In this document: one piece after another, positions 19,276 to 28,115 of the stretch | Position numbering within the stretch: position 1 is the first letter of the stretch | Layout: the number at the start of each line of letters is the position of its first letter | DNA from: an uncultured Verrucomicrobiota bacterium | Lineage (GTDB): Bacteria; Verrucomicrobiota; Verrucomicrobiia; Limisphaerales; AAA164-E04 | DNA: 37,592 nt | NCBI GenBank assembly: GCA_913061285.1 | Contig: CAJXVR010000031.1 | Coordinates: 1-37,592, forward strand | Direction: 5' to 3' | Position numbers and translations under genes: made by a program | Notes under the pieces: generated by a model | Told to the model about the DNA's origin: nothing | The model's input: only the letters and a program-made list of their open reading frames with translations | Databases searched by the model: none

Positions 19276-20349
19276 CTATCGGCGAACGCCCGTCAACACG
19301 CCACAGTGAATCAGTGTCTTGACGGGCCCGGAAACATCCAAGCCAGCCGAATCCATCCAGTGCCGATACTCGCCCGCGCTATAAGCGCGTCCTTCGGTGA
19401 GTGTAAACAAGGCGGCTGAGTAAAGCGCCGTTGCGAGGGGCCCATCAAGACCGTCATTCAGAAAGACGTCATGGATCAGAAGCCGCTTGCCGCTGGCCAG
19501 TATTCCCGCGTAATGCTCAACCAGAGAAGCGCATGCAGGAACATCCCAGTCGTGCAGGATGTTTGAGAGCAGAATCATATCAACTGGTTCCTCAGGTTTG
19601 TAGGTAAACATATCTGCCTCACAGAAAGTGATTCGATCTGACACTCCGTAGTCGACTGCAAATTCTCGGGCTACGTTCAGCACATGAGGAAGATCGACGA
19701 TCGTCGCCTTCACCTGAGGATAGCGTCGCAAAAAACCAATACTGTAGATTCCCGATCCGCCACCGATATCAAGCAGGTGCTCATCGCCAGACAATGGAAC
19801 CTTCTCTGCCAATATTGGCGCGACATTCTTGGCTCGCCCCGACAAGGCCAAAGTAAAATGTCGAGCCAGTGCCTCCTGCTCCATCGCTGATTTGATCCCA
19901 TCACGATAGATAAACGCAGCCCCTTCCCCTTCAATATTGAAGGGCTTATTACTTCTCAAACACTCAACCATGCCCAGAACCCCAGGAGACGTCGCCGCAA
20001 GACCGACGTAATCACCGACGAAGAACTCTTCGCCAGCGACGAGGTGCTCGCGAGCCAAGGCCGTCAGCTCGAATTCACCGGTATCATTGACACAAAGCAA
20101 TCCCATTGCCCGCAGTGCGGTAATTAAAACGGTGGCTGGTCGCTGCTGAAGTTCTAAACGGGTTCGCAAGGTATCAAAGCCAAGCGATTCTTCCTTCAGA
20201 ATTCGAAATAGTCCGAAATGAGCAACCGCCGCGGCCAGCAGCTCTGAACCGTAGCTTCCACGGAAGTGCTCAAAAATCGCTGTAGGATCAGACTGGGGCG
20301 ACTCAAGAGGTTTAACCTGATTTGACTGCATACGTGAGAGCATAACCAC
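19276..20349 (-). CDS. SAM-dependent O-methyltransferase (COMT/acetylserotonin OMT-like)
   Basis: 357 aa; N-terminal winged-helix dimerisation region, LLDIGGGSGIYSIGFLRRYP, VDLPHV, ILLSNILHDWD. Confidence 0.85.
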   Translation of the reverse strand: MVMLSRMQSNQVKPLESPQSDPTAIFEHFRGSYGSELLAAAVAHFGLFRILKEESLGFDTLRTRLELQQRPATVLITALRAMGLLCVNDTGEFELTALAREHLVAGEEFFVGDYVGLAATSPGVLGMVECLRSNKPFNIEGEGAAFIYRDGIKSAMEQEALARHFTLALSGRAKNVAPILAEKVPLSGDEHLLDIGGGSGIYSIGFLRRYPQVKATIVDLPHVLNVAREFAVDYGVSDRITFCEADMFTYKPEEPVDMILLSNILHDWDVPACASLVEHYAGILASGKRLLIHDVFLNDGLDGPLATALYSAALFTLTEGRAYSAGEYRHWMDSAGLDVSGPVKTLIHCGVLTGVRR

Positions 20350-20388
20350 TCGCTGAAATTGGCCCAGAGAAACTTCAAGCCTCCCGTA

Positions 20389-21303
20389 TTAATCAGTCTT
20401 GAGCCAACCATTGATCGTCATCCAACGCGCACAGGCATGCGCCCATCCAGTCACTGGCAGTTCTGTCTCACGCAAACCATATCCATGCCCTCCCTCTGAA
20501 TAGAGGTGGAGTTCACAGGGAACATTCGCCTTTTTTAACGCGAGGGCGAGGAGCAAACTATTCTCTGGCCTCACCCGATCATCAAAGGCATGCGCAAAAA
20601 AAACAGGAGGCGTTCCAGCAGTCACGCTAACATCTTCATGCAGGTCTGAGCTATCCTCATTCAACAAACCTCCCGGATAGATCAACGCAGCAAAATTAGG
20701 TCGAAACTCACGAGCGTCAGCCGAATCCCTGGCGTCATACGTCGCTTCTGTCAGAACGGCAGCCATGGCGGCCGTATGGCCCCCAGCTGAAAAGCCGAGA
20801 ACCCCGATCCGGTCTGCAGCCAAGTTCCAGTCTTCAGCGTGAAACCGGGCAAGCCGAATGGCGCGTTGGGCATCTTGAACAGGAGCCAACCAGCGTGGTT
20901 CTTGGTTTCGCGTCGGCACTCGATACTTGAGCACGAGCGCCGTCACCCCAACAGAGTTTAACCACTCGGCTACCTCCGTTCCTTCAAGATCCCACGCGAG
21001 GATGCTCCATCCGCCGCCAGGGCAGACGATAACTGCCGTGCCATTGGCCAAGGCTTTGGAGGGACGATACACATGGACCTGCGGATTACTGACGTTCCCC
21101 AGTTTGATAATTCGCCTTCCGGCAATGAGTTTATCCGTAGGCTTGGTAAAATCCTTCTCCACTCCCTGGTCAATCGGCGGTCCCGGCGGGGTTTCGGTCC
21201 AAAGATCGAGGATCGTTGTCACTTCCCCCGCTTTCGGTGAAAGCGCTAGCGAAACGAACAAACCAACAGTTGCCACTCTCTGCAAAAACTTCATGCCTCC
21301 CAT
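20389..21303 (-). CDS. Secreted alpha/beta hydrolase (acetyl-esterase/BD-FAE-like)
   Basis: 304 aa; signal peptide, VIVCPGGGWSILAWDLEG, nucleophile elbow GVLGFSAGGHTAAM, FAHAFDDRVRPENS, YSEGGHGYGL. Confidence 0.88.
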   Translation of the reverse strand: MGGMKFLQRVATVGLFVSLALSPKAGEVTTILDLWTETPPGPPIDQGVEKDFTKPTDKLIAGRRIIKLGNVSNPQVHVYRPSKALANGTAVIVCPGGGWSILAWDLEGTEVAEWLNSVGVTALVLKYRVPTRNQEPRWLAPVQDAQRAIRLARFHAEDWNLAADRIGVLGFSAGGHTAAMAAVLTEATYDARDSADAREFRPNFAALIYPGGLLNEDSSDLHEDVSVTAGTPPVFFAHAFDDRVRPENSLLLALALKKANVPCELHLYSEGGHGYGLRETELPVTGWAHACARWMTINGWLKTD

Positions 21304-21419
21304 TCCTATCCCAAATCCAAGACGCCGCCAAGATCATCTGTCGTTACCGTTTGCGCTCGTCTAAAATTAAGAAGCTCGGACTGGCAACGCAGAGGGCACA
21401 TCGATATGATCTCAATCTC

Positions 21420-22277
21420 TTGCAATCGAACGCACTCAAGGTATTCGGGAATTCGGCTACGTGGTATTCACTCATCACGGCCGGAATCCTTCTTCTCGTA
21501 CCAAGCATCGAGGCTCAACGATTCGGAAGCGGCAGACGCGCAGCGCAGAGCAACAGAAACGACTATCTCACCTGGGAACACGAATCAGGATTTGAAAGAG
21601 ACGTCTTCACGTTTGTCCGCATCCAATACAACTCTGGCGGCTCCTCCCGCCGAGGCCGAAACTGGGACAATGACTTTCCAGATTGCGATTGGAACTTTTC
21701 CGTGAGACTCCACGAACTTACCTCCCTCAAGGTAGATCCGAACGGAAAGGTCGTACGTCTCACCGATCCCGAGCTCCTCAAACACCCCTTCTGCTACATG
21801 TCGAACGTTGGCAATATGACACTGAGTCAACAGGAAGCCAATTCACTAAACCGCTACCTTCTCAACGGCGGATTCCTCATGGCTGACGATTTCTGGGCCC
21901 CAGCGGCCATGAGAAACGTGCGACAAGAAATGAAACAAGTCTTCCCCAATCGGGAACCGCGGGAGCTCCAAGAGGATCATGAACTCTTCGGGTTTATCTA
22001 TAATCTCGAGGGCGTGCCGCAAGTCCCTAGCATCTTTGCCTGGCAACAAGGACACACGTTCGAATACTGGCATGGGGATCCAGAAGGCGATGAAGGCCCT
22101 CATTTCTGGGGCTACTTCGACGACAAGGGACGTCTGATGGCCCTTTTTTGTCACAACAACGACATCGGTGATGGATGGGAGCGTGAAGGGCAAAACCAAG
22201 AGTATTTTCGACTCTACTCCGAACGAGTTTCTTACCCCCTGGGCATTAATATCATCATGTACGCCCTCACCCATTGA
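21420..22277 (+). CDS. DUF4159 domain-containing secreted protein
   Basis: ORF open from 21216, which overlaps the divergent esterase. A TTG at 21420 gives a plausible signal peptide (LQSNALKVFGNSATWYSLITAGILLLVPSIEAQRF). Body FTFVRIQYNSGG...LNRYLLNGGFLMADDFW...GINIIMYALTH is DUF4159-like. Start uncertain. Confidence 0.75.
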   Translation: MQSNALKVFGNSATWYSLITAGILLLVPSIEAQRFGSGRRAAQSNRNDYLTWEHESGFERDVFTFVRIQYNSGGSSRRGRNWDNDFPDCDWNFSVRLHELTSLKVDPNGKVVRLTDPELLKHPFCYMSNVGNMTLSQQEANSLNRYLLNGGFLMADDFWAPAAMRNVRQEMKQVFPNREPRELQEDHELFGFIYNLEGVPQVPSIFAWQQGHTFEYWHGDPEGDEGPHFWGYFDDKGRLMALFCHNNDIGDGWEREGQNQEYFRLYSERVSYPLGINIIMYALTH

Positions 22278-22426
22278 GCACACTGCCGCCCATAAGCGCT
22301 TCGCGCGCGAAAGCAGCCCTAGCCAGGAAATGACTTCTCATTTCGAACTTCTTTACTCGGAGCAACGGAACGCCTAACCTTTTAACATCACCATTTGAAA
22401 CCAAGGTTTTCACGGAAGATTAAGTC

Positions 22427-23641
22427 ATGATGGGCCAAACAACCAACCGAAGAGATTTTCTCCAATCCCTGATTTATGGGCCAACAGCGTTATTGACTCT
22501 CGGCGCCTTCAACACGGTTCGAACCAGCGCTGCGGCCATCGGCCCAAATGACAAGATCAAAGTGACCAAAGTAGAGACCTTCGTCCTGAGGAACTCTTGG
22601 GTCTTCGTCAAGCTCTCAACCGATGCCGGTATCACCGGATGGGGCGAGATGCTCAAGGACGATGCCAAGGCTTGTGCTGCCGGGGCGCTCGAGGTCGCCG
22701 ACTACCTCGTCGGAAAAGATCCACGCCGCGTAACTCATCATTGGCAAGCAATCCACCGCGGAGCGTTCTATCGCGGCGGCCCCATCAAGACGGCTATCTC
22801 ATCCGGTATTGATCAGGCGCTCTGGGACATCACAGGAAAGTGCTACGGAGTTCCCGTCCATCGACTCATGGGAGGGCCAACCCGGGATCGCGTTCGCGTT
22901 TACGGCAAGGTCGATTCCAGAACGGGAGTGAACGCCATGAAAGTCTCTCCCCGTGGCTCGCGCACTCCATTCAAGCATGCTGAGGGACTCAAGATGATCG
23001 ACGAAGTCACCGAACGTTTTGCAGCCATTCGCGAACGCTACGGACGAGGCGTCGACATCGGCATTGATTTCCATGGCGCGGTTCAGCCAACAACAGCTGC
23101 CTCCCTTGTCAAAGCCCTGGAACCCTATCATCCATGGTTCTACGAAGAGATCGTCCAAGCGCTAAACGTGGATGTCATGGCGGAAATTGCCCGGAAGACC
23201 CATATTCCCATCGCCACCGGCGAACGAATCTTCACGAAGTGGGGCTTCCGAGAGATCATTGAGAAACGAGCCGCAACCATTCTCCAGCCCGACATCTGCT
23301 ATGCAGGTGGGATCACCGAACTGAAAATTATCGCCGGTATGGCGGAGGCCTACTACACCCCCATCGCCCCGCATAACCCCCAGGGTCCCTGTTCCTTGGC
23401 GGCGAGTCTTCAGATCGCCGCTTCGGTGCCCAATTTTCTAGTTCAGGAACGGGGAGACAATGAATACAGCGATCTGCTCGCCAAACCTCTCCCTCCGATG
23501 AAGGACGGCTACCGACCAATCCTGACGGACCCGGGCCTAGGGATCTCAATCGATGAAGAAAAACTCATGGCCCAAGTTGGCGAGCCCAGCGAATACCGCA
23601 CCAGGTATGACAAGGACGACGGCTCCGTAGTCGATTGGTAA
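22427..23641 (+). CDS. Tat-exported galactonate-dehydratase-like enolase superfamily protein
   Basis: 404 aa; Tat motif NRRDFLQS, then enolase-superfamily motifs DIGIDFHGAV, WFYEEIVQ, PIATGERIF, IAPHNPQGPCSLAAS. Confidence 0.85.
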   Translation: MMGQTTNRRDFLQSLIYGPTALLTLGAFNTVRTSAAAIGPNDKIKVTKVETFVLRNSWVFVKLSTDAGITGWGEMLKDDAKACAAGALEVADYLVGKDPRRVTHHWQAIHRGAFYRGGPIKTAISSGIDQALWDITGKCYGVPVHRLMGGPTRDRVRVYGKVDSRTGVNAMKVSPRGSRTPFKHAEGLKMIDEVTERFAAIRERYGRGVDIGIDFHGAVQPTTAASLVKALEPYHPWFYEEIVQALNVDVMAEIARKTHIPIATGERIFTKWGFREIIEKRAATILQPDICYAGGITELKIIAGMAEAYYTPIAPHNPQGPCSLAASLQIAASVPNFLVQERGDNEYSDLLAKPLPPMKDGYRPILTDPGLGISIDEEKLMAQVGEPSEYRTRYDKDDGSVVDW

Positions 23642-23763
23642 ATTGGTAAATCGGTAAGCAACCACCCCACACCTTCCCAAGACCATGAGGCAAGCCATAA
23701 GAGCAAGCCTTCGTGAATCTAAAACCGGGAAGAAAAGGCTCTAGAATAAAACGAGAAGCTCAC

Positions 23764-23799
23764 AAAAAACGCCTCCCTGGAACGAACTCCAAGGAGGCG
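23764..23799 (-). terminator. Rho-independent terminator for the OmcB-like gene
   Basis: Minus strand CGCCTCCTTGGAGTTCGTTCCAGGGAGGCG followed by TTTTTT. Confidence 0.85.
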
Positions 23800-23825
23800 A
23801 TACTCAGCCCACAGGGCAAGCGACT

Positions 23826-25517
23826 CTAATACTGATTCGTCGCTTCCGTTTCTTCAACGGGACGACTGATTTGATCGGTTGTCAGACTCACCTTAAAGCG
23901 AACGTCTTCACGCTCAACGGCCTTGACCTTGACTCTCCACCGAGCCGTTTGCTTCGGTGCCAATGTGGCCAATGGTGCGAAGCGAACCACCCGTGGCTCC
24001 ACCTCGGCACCTTGCGTTGCACCGGTGGCCGAAACAAATTCTTGGGCCGGCTCCATGAAACACTCAATACGGATATTGCTATCAATTGCTGTCCCTTGAT
24101 TGGTGACGGCAATCTCGTAGGTATCGGTGGCTCCTACCTCAATTGGATCTTCAATATCGATGACCTCCAAGAGAACTCCGGGAACACCGCGAATCTCGGT
24201 CTCACACGCTGCTCCTACCGCCTCGACACAGTTCGCTTGCGCTTGCGCTACAAGGCGGAAGTCGCCCCCGGTATCAAAAGTAATCTGCGCACAGACGGTC
24301 TTGTTTTCTCCTGGCGCAACTTGGCCTAAGTTCCAACGGATTCGACCGCCAGAAACACGTCCCCCCTCGGTCACTCCGCGAACGGTTCCGCCTGCTGGAA
24401 TCAAGGCTTCGACCATGGCATTTTCAGCAACCGAATCTCCCGGGTTCGACACGTTATAGCAGACTTCCACCGGTCGTCCGATAAATCGGGCGCTCGGCGC
24501 TTCACAGGTAATCTGAAGCGCTGGCGCACTGACCCGAGTGGTCACTTGTGCCTCGCCCGTTACGCCCTGAGCGGAAGTGGCCTGAACCCGATTGGTAAAA
24601 CTCCCCGTCCGAGCTGCTCGGGCACTGACGTTGACTTCACGAGTTTCTCCTGGCTCCAAGGTTCCGATATCAAAGGAAAGTTGGCGTTGCCCATTCGCGG
24701 AAACCCCTTCATCCATTTCATCGATCAATCGGACACCCGTCAATGTGCTCGAGCCTGAATTCTTAACACCAATAACATAGTTGATAGGATCACAAATCGA
24801 AACTTCGCTAGGACCATTCTTCACGACCTGCAGCGCCGCCTTAACAATCCTAATGGGCTCACAAAGAATCGGACTATAACTCGCCCAGCCACAAGTGGTC
24901 ACGACCCCTTCATCACCGGCAGTGCCTTGGATCCGAATCTTTCGAGATTCATTGCCATCGAGCTTCCCGATTTCCCAAAGCACAATTCCGCCGCTGGTAG
25001 AGGTCGGTTGAGGGTCCGCCTTTTGGATGCGTAGCCCTGACGATGCCTGATCCATCAGTCGAACCATATGGATAGGATGGGGAGTGAGATTCGTCACTCG
25101 ATATTCATAAGAAAAAGCCTGCCCCGCCATCATTTCTGCGGGAACAATCTTCTCCAATAGTAGCCCATCATGGCCTCGCATCCCGGTAGGGAAGGACATC
25201 GATCCGATGACATACTTCAATCCATCGCGCATCACCGTCGAATGAGAAGGGCCAAAACCATTAGCCTGTGCTGGTCTCGCCGCAGTTTCAGGCTGCTCGT
25301 TCTCGACGGCTGCTGCAGGAGCCATATCCGTCCGGACATAAGGAGAGCGTCCGGTGTAGTAATTCCCCCTCGTCTGATCATAAGACGAGCCTCGATTCCG
25401 CCGATCATTGTTGATTGTTTGGGCGGTTATCAGCTCGCTCGTGATAATGGCTACCAACCCCAGGCATAGACTCGCTATCAACGCCGGCTTTCGATTGTTC
25501 ATCAATGGTTTAAACAT
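23826..25517 (-). CDS. DUF11-repeat, OmcB-like cysteine-containing envelope protein
   Basis: 563 aa; signal peptide; repeated Ig-like DUF11 units (LQVVKNGPSEVSICDPINYVIGVKNSGSSTLTGVRLIDEMDEGV and others); about ten Cys after the signal region. Confidence 0.78.
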   Translation of the reverse strand: MFKPLMNNRKPALIASLCLGLVAIITSELITAQTINNDRRNRGSSYDQTRGNYYTGRSPYVRTDMAPAAAVENEQPETAARPAQANGFGPSHSTVMRDGLKYVIGSMSFPTGMRGHDGLLLEKIVPAEMMAGQAFSYEYRVTNLTPHPIHMVRLMDQASSGLRIQKADPQPTSTSGGIVLWEIGKLDGNESRKIRIQGTAGDEGVVTTCGWASYSPILCEPIRIVKAALQVVKNGPSEVSICDPINYVIGVKNSGSSTLTGVRLIDEMDEGVSANGQRQLSFDIGTLEPGETREVNVSARAARTGSFTNRVQATSAQGVTGEAQVTTRVSAPALQITCEAPSARFIGRPVEVCYNVSNPGDSVAENAMVEALIPAGGTVRGVTEGGRVSGGRIRWNLGQVAPGENKTVCAQITFDTGGDFRLVAQAQANCVEAVGAACETEIRGVPGVLLEVIDIEDPIEVGATDTYEIAVTNQGTAIDSNIRIECFMEPAQEFVSATGATQGAEVEPRVVRFAPLATLAPKQTARWRVKVKAVEREDVRFKVSLTTDQISRPVEETEATNQY

Positions 25518-25724
25518 AGGTTCTTGTCATTCTCAGATTAAAAACGGGTTCTTACAGCTCCACAGATACACTCCCTATGCCCTAACACATTGGCAATGAG
25601 CTATTTAGGCAGAACCAAAAGACGTAAACCTATCATATCGAAGGGCATGAAAAAAGGAAGTCAGTTCTTCAACGGTGGGACCATCAGAAGTAATATGGAA
25701 GATGCACAACTTTTCCGGCGGGGC

Positions 25725-25757
25725 GTCTAGCGTCGACAATCCAATTCGACGCTAGAC
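25725..25757. repeat. Perfect 12-bp inverted repeat, 9-nt loop
   Basis: GTCTAGCGTCGA - caatccaat - TCGACGCTAGAC, in the divergent OmcB-like/globin intergenic region. Confidence 0.9.
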
Positions 25758-25869
25758 ACTGACTCGACATCAACCCACCGATAAACGAACAAAAAAGAAG
25801 GCTTGATAAAAACATTTATTTTCAATACATGTTTTAAATCCAAAGCAAGCCTGAGCAGATCCCGACCCT

Positions 25870-26349
25870 ATGAAAATCATGATGAGAACCTTCCTACTCT
25901 TCCTATTGGCACTCTCCTTTTGCAACACTCACGTCCTTCGAGCCGAAGACACAAAAGCGCGGAAGGTCGATCCTAAGAGCATCTATCACCGTCTCGGAGG
26001 GCAGGCGGCAATTGATGCAGCGGTTGACCTCTTCTATACAAAGGTCTTAGCCGATGAACGCGTGAACCATTTCTTTGAAGACGTGAATATGAAGCGTCAA
26101 ATCAAGCGCCAGAAGGCTTTCTTGAGCGCTGCCTTCGGCGGGCCGACTCCCTACACCGGCAAAACACTTCGTAAGGCTCACGCCGATCTCGATCTCAAGG
26201 AAAGTGACTTCGGAGCGATTGCCGGTCATCTACAAGCAACGCTTACCGAACTGAAGATTGACAAGGAACTCATTCAAGAAGTCATGGCAGTAGCGGCATC
26301 AACCAAGAACGCGGTGCTGAATCGTCCGGAAGCGAAGGCAACCCACTAG
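25870..26349 (+). CDS. Exported group I truncated hemoglobin
   Basis: 159 aa; signal peptide MKIMMRTFLLFLLALSFCNTHVLRA, then IYHRLGGQAAIDAAVDLFYTKVLAD, FFEDVNM, FGGPTPYTGKTLRKAHADLDLKESDFGAIAGHLQATL with candidate proximal His. Confidence 0.92.
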   Translation: MKIMMRTFLLFLLALSFCNTHVLRAEDTKARKVDPKSIYHRLGGQAAIDAAVDLFYTKVLADERVNHFFEDVNMKRQIKRQKAFLSAAFGGPTPYTGKTLRKAHADLDLKESDFGAIAGHLQATLTELKIDKELIQEVMAVAASTKNAVLNRPEAKATH

Positions 26350-26392
26350 TCAACCCGCCTACGACGCATCGAAACTCAGCGCAATTCTAGCT

Positions 26393-26842
26393 ATGAAACG
26401 TCTTCTCGTTACCGCAGTGCTAGCGTCCATGGTAGGATCCACAGAAACCTCGGCCAATGAGGATATCGACTTCGGCCGCCAGGTTTATCCTATTCTACGG
26501 GATCACTGTCTCCGTTGCCACGGCCCCACCTACACAGATGCCAAGTCCGGACGCCGTAAGAAACCCAAAGGGGGCCTACGTTTGGACACGATCGCGCATA
26601 TCAAGAAGGGCTATGAGAATGACGACGGAGAAACCAAGGCTCTCATAGTCGCGGGAGAACCTCAGAAGAGTCCCCTTTACACCACTACCGCGCTCCCCGC
26701 TGAGCACGATGATATCATGCCAGCCTCGGGAGACCCTCTCAGCAAAGAACAGCAAGCGCTGATTCAACGCTGGATCCGTGAGGGCGCAACGTTTGGACTG
26801 TTCAAGGCCCCCGATTATCTTAACCCCAAAGCGAAAAAGTAG
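26393..26842 (+). CDS. Exported small c-type cytochrome (Planctomycete cytochrome C / PSC1-like)
   Basis: 149 aa; signal peptide, FGRQVYPILRDHCLRCHGP (CXXCH), KGGLRLDT, MPASGDPLSKEQQALIQRWIREGA. Confidence 0.9.
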   Translation: MKRLLVTAVLASMVGSTETSANEDIDFGRQVYPILRDHCLRCHGPTYTDAKSGRRKKPKGGLRLDTIAHIKKGYENDDGETKALIVAGEPQKSPLYTTTALPAEHDDIMPASGDPLSKEQQALIQRWIREGATFGLFKAPDYLNPKAKK

Positions 26843-26936
26843 TCCCAGGAGATACGTCGCCCGGCCCCCGCAACAAACGCGAACAGCCGAGGGCCTCCTT
26901 CTTGGAAAGCACGGGGCCTCATCGCAAACACGGGCC

Positions 26937-27785
26937 CTACTTGAAGCCCCATGTGGCGAGACACTCCTTTCCGAATCTCTCCTGAAGCTGCAAAACCTGT
27001 TCGGAAAGACTAAGCCCTGATGGGGCTGTCTTTTGTTTGTAGTGCGCCTGCGCATTGGCGACGTAGACAATATCGGAGAGAGACAATTCAGGATCGTCCG
27101 ATTGACTCAGCCGGCTATGGTTGCCGACCGTGTCAACGACGGCTGGAGGCATTTGCCAGCGATGAAGGAAGCGTGCCCCGATGGCTGCGTGGCTCGCGCC
27201 GAACACATGTTCTTCTTTGCCCTCGTCGGTACACTTACCATAGTCGTCTGGAAAGTTCGCCGCCAGGAGAAGCTTCCCGACATCGTGCAGAAGCCCCCCC
27301 GTAAAGGCCGCGCCAATAAGCCGTCGATCTTTGCTTTGTTGTCTCATGAGACCTCGCGAATTCCATGCAACCGTTCGACAGTGACTCAAAAGGCGTGAGA
27401 ACGAAAACCCCAGGCACTTTACCCCCTCCTGGATTCCAAAGACTTCGACCATAAGCACAATCGCCAGCACCTGGTCCCCGCCTAAGAGCATCACCGCATC
27501 AATGGGATCACAGATGGTTCGCGAATAACCAAAGGCGGCGGAATTCACTGTCTTGATCACTTCCACGGTTATTGCTGGATCCGATCCGACGAGCAACCCT
27601 ACTTGCTCGAGAGTTCCGTTTGGATCCCGCAATTCTCCGAGTATCTTGTGATAAACACCCGACTCACTGGGCAAACGGCGCAGCTTCGCAATCAGCTCAT
27701 CAAGCTGATCTCCGGTCATCGGAACTGAATCTTCAATACAAGCGCTCACCAATTTCGTTCTATAAAACGATCCTACGATCCTCAT
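26937..27785 (-). CDS. HDOD domain protein
   Basis: 282 aa; LPSESGVYHKILGELRDPNGTLEQVGLLVGSDPAITVEVIKTVNSAAFGYSRTI, GGLLHDVGKLLLA. Start may be the internal Met at 27719. Confidence 0.88.
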   Translation of the reverse strand: MRIVGSFYRTKLVSACIEDSVPMTGDQLDELIAKLRRLPSESGVYHKILGELRDPNGTLEQVGLLVGSDPAITVEVIKTVNSAAFGYSRTICDPIDAVMLLGGDQVLAIVLMVEVFGIQEGVKCLGFSFSRLLSHCRTVAWNSRGLMRQQSKDRRLIGAAFTGGLLHDVGKLLLAANFPDDYGKCTDEGKEEHVFGASHAAIGARFLHRWQMPPAVVDTVGNHSRLSQSDDPELSLSDIVYVANAQAHYKQKTAPSGLSLSEQVLQLQERFGKECLATWGFK

Positions 27786-28115
27786 GGGGGTCGATCCAAC
27801 ATTCCCAAGCGATGTGCTCTCTGGGATCAGTGCCCCAGGCCCAGTCTGAGCATGCTTCCCTCAGCAGGATGCCACAATGAGTGTTGGAAGACCGACGCCA
27901 AGGACCAAAGCCCCCGAGACGTCCACCAGTGGGATGATCGGCATATTAGCCTCCCCCCTTTAGCGAAACAGAGACAAAGGCAACCGATATCTGAAGAATG
28001 GGACGCAACGAGTCCTCACACCTCCAAGATTGCCTTTCCCCCGGCAGCCAGTGCAGTATCTGTAAGCCGCCCCTAATCTCGATCTAGTCTAAGAAAATCC
28101 ATCTCGATCAGCACC

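Noticed and set aside
23871-24329. 152-aa plus-strand ORF inside the OmcB-like gene
   Set aside because: Antisense overlap with a strong, domain-supported minus-strand CDS.
26576-27070. 164-aa minus-strand ORF overlapping the cytochrome and HDOD genes
   Set aside because: Overlaps two well-supported genes; Arg/Ser-rich low-complexity composition typical of a shadow frame.
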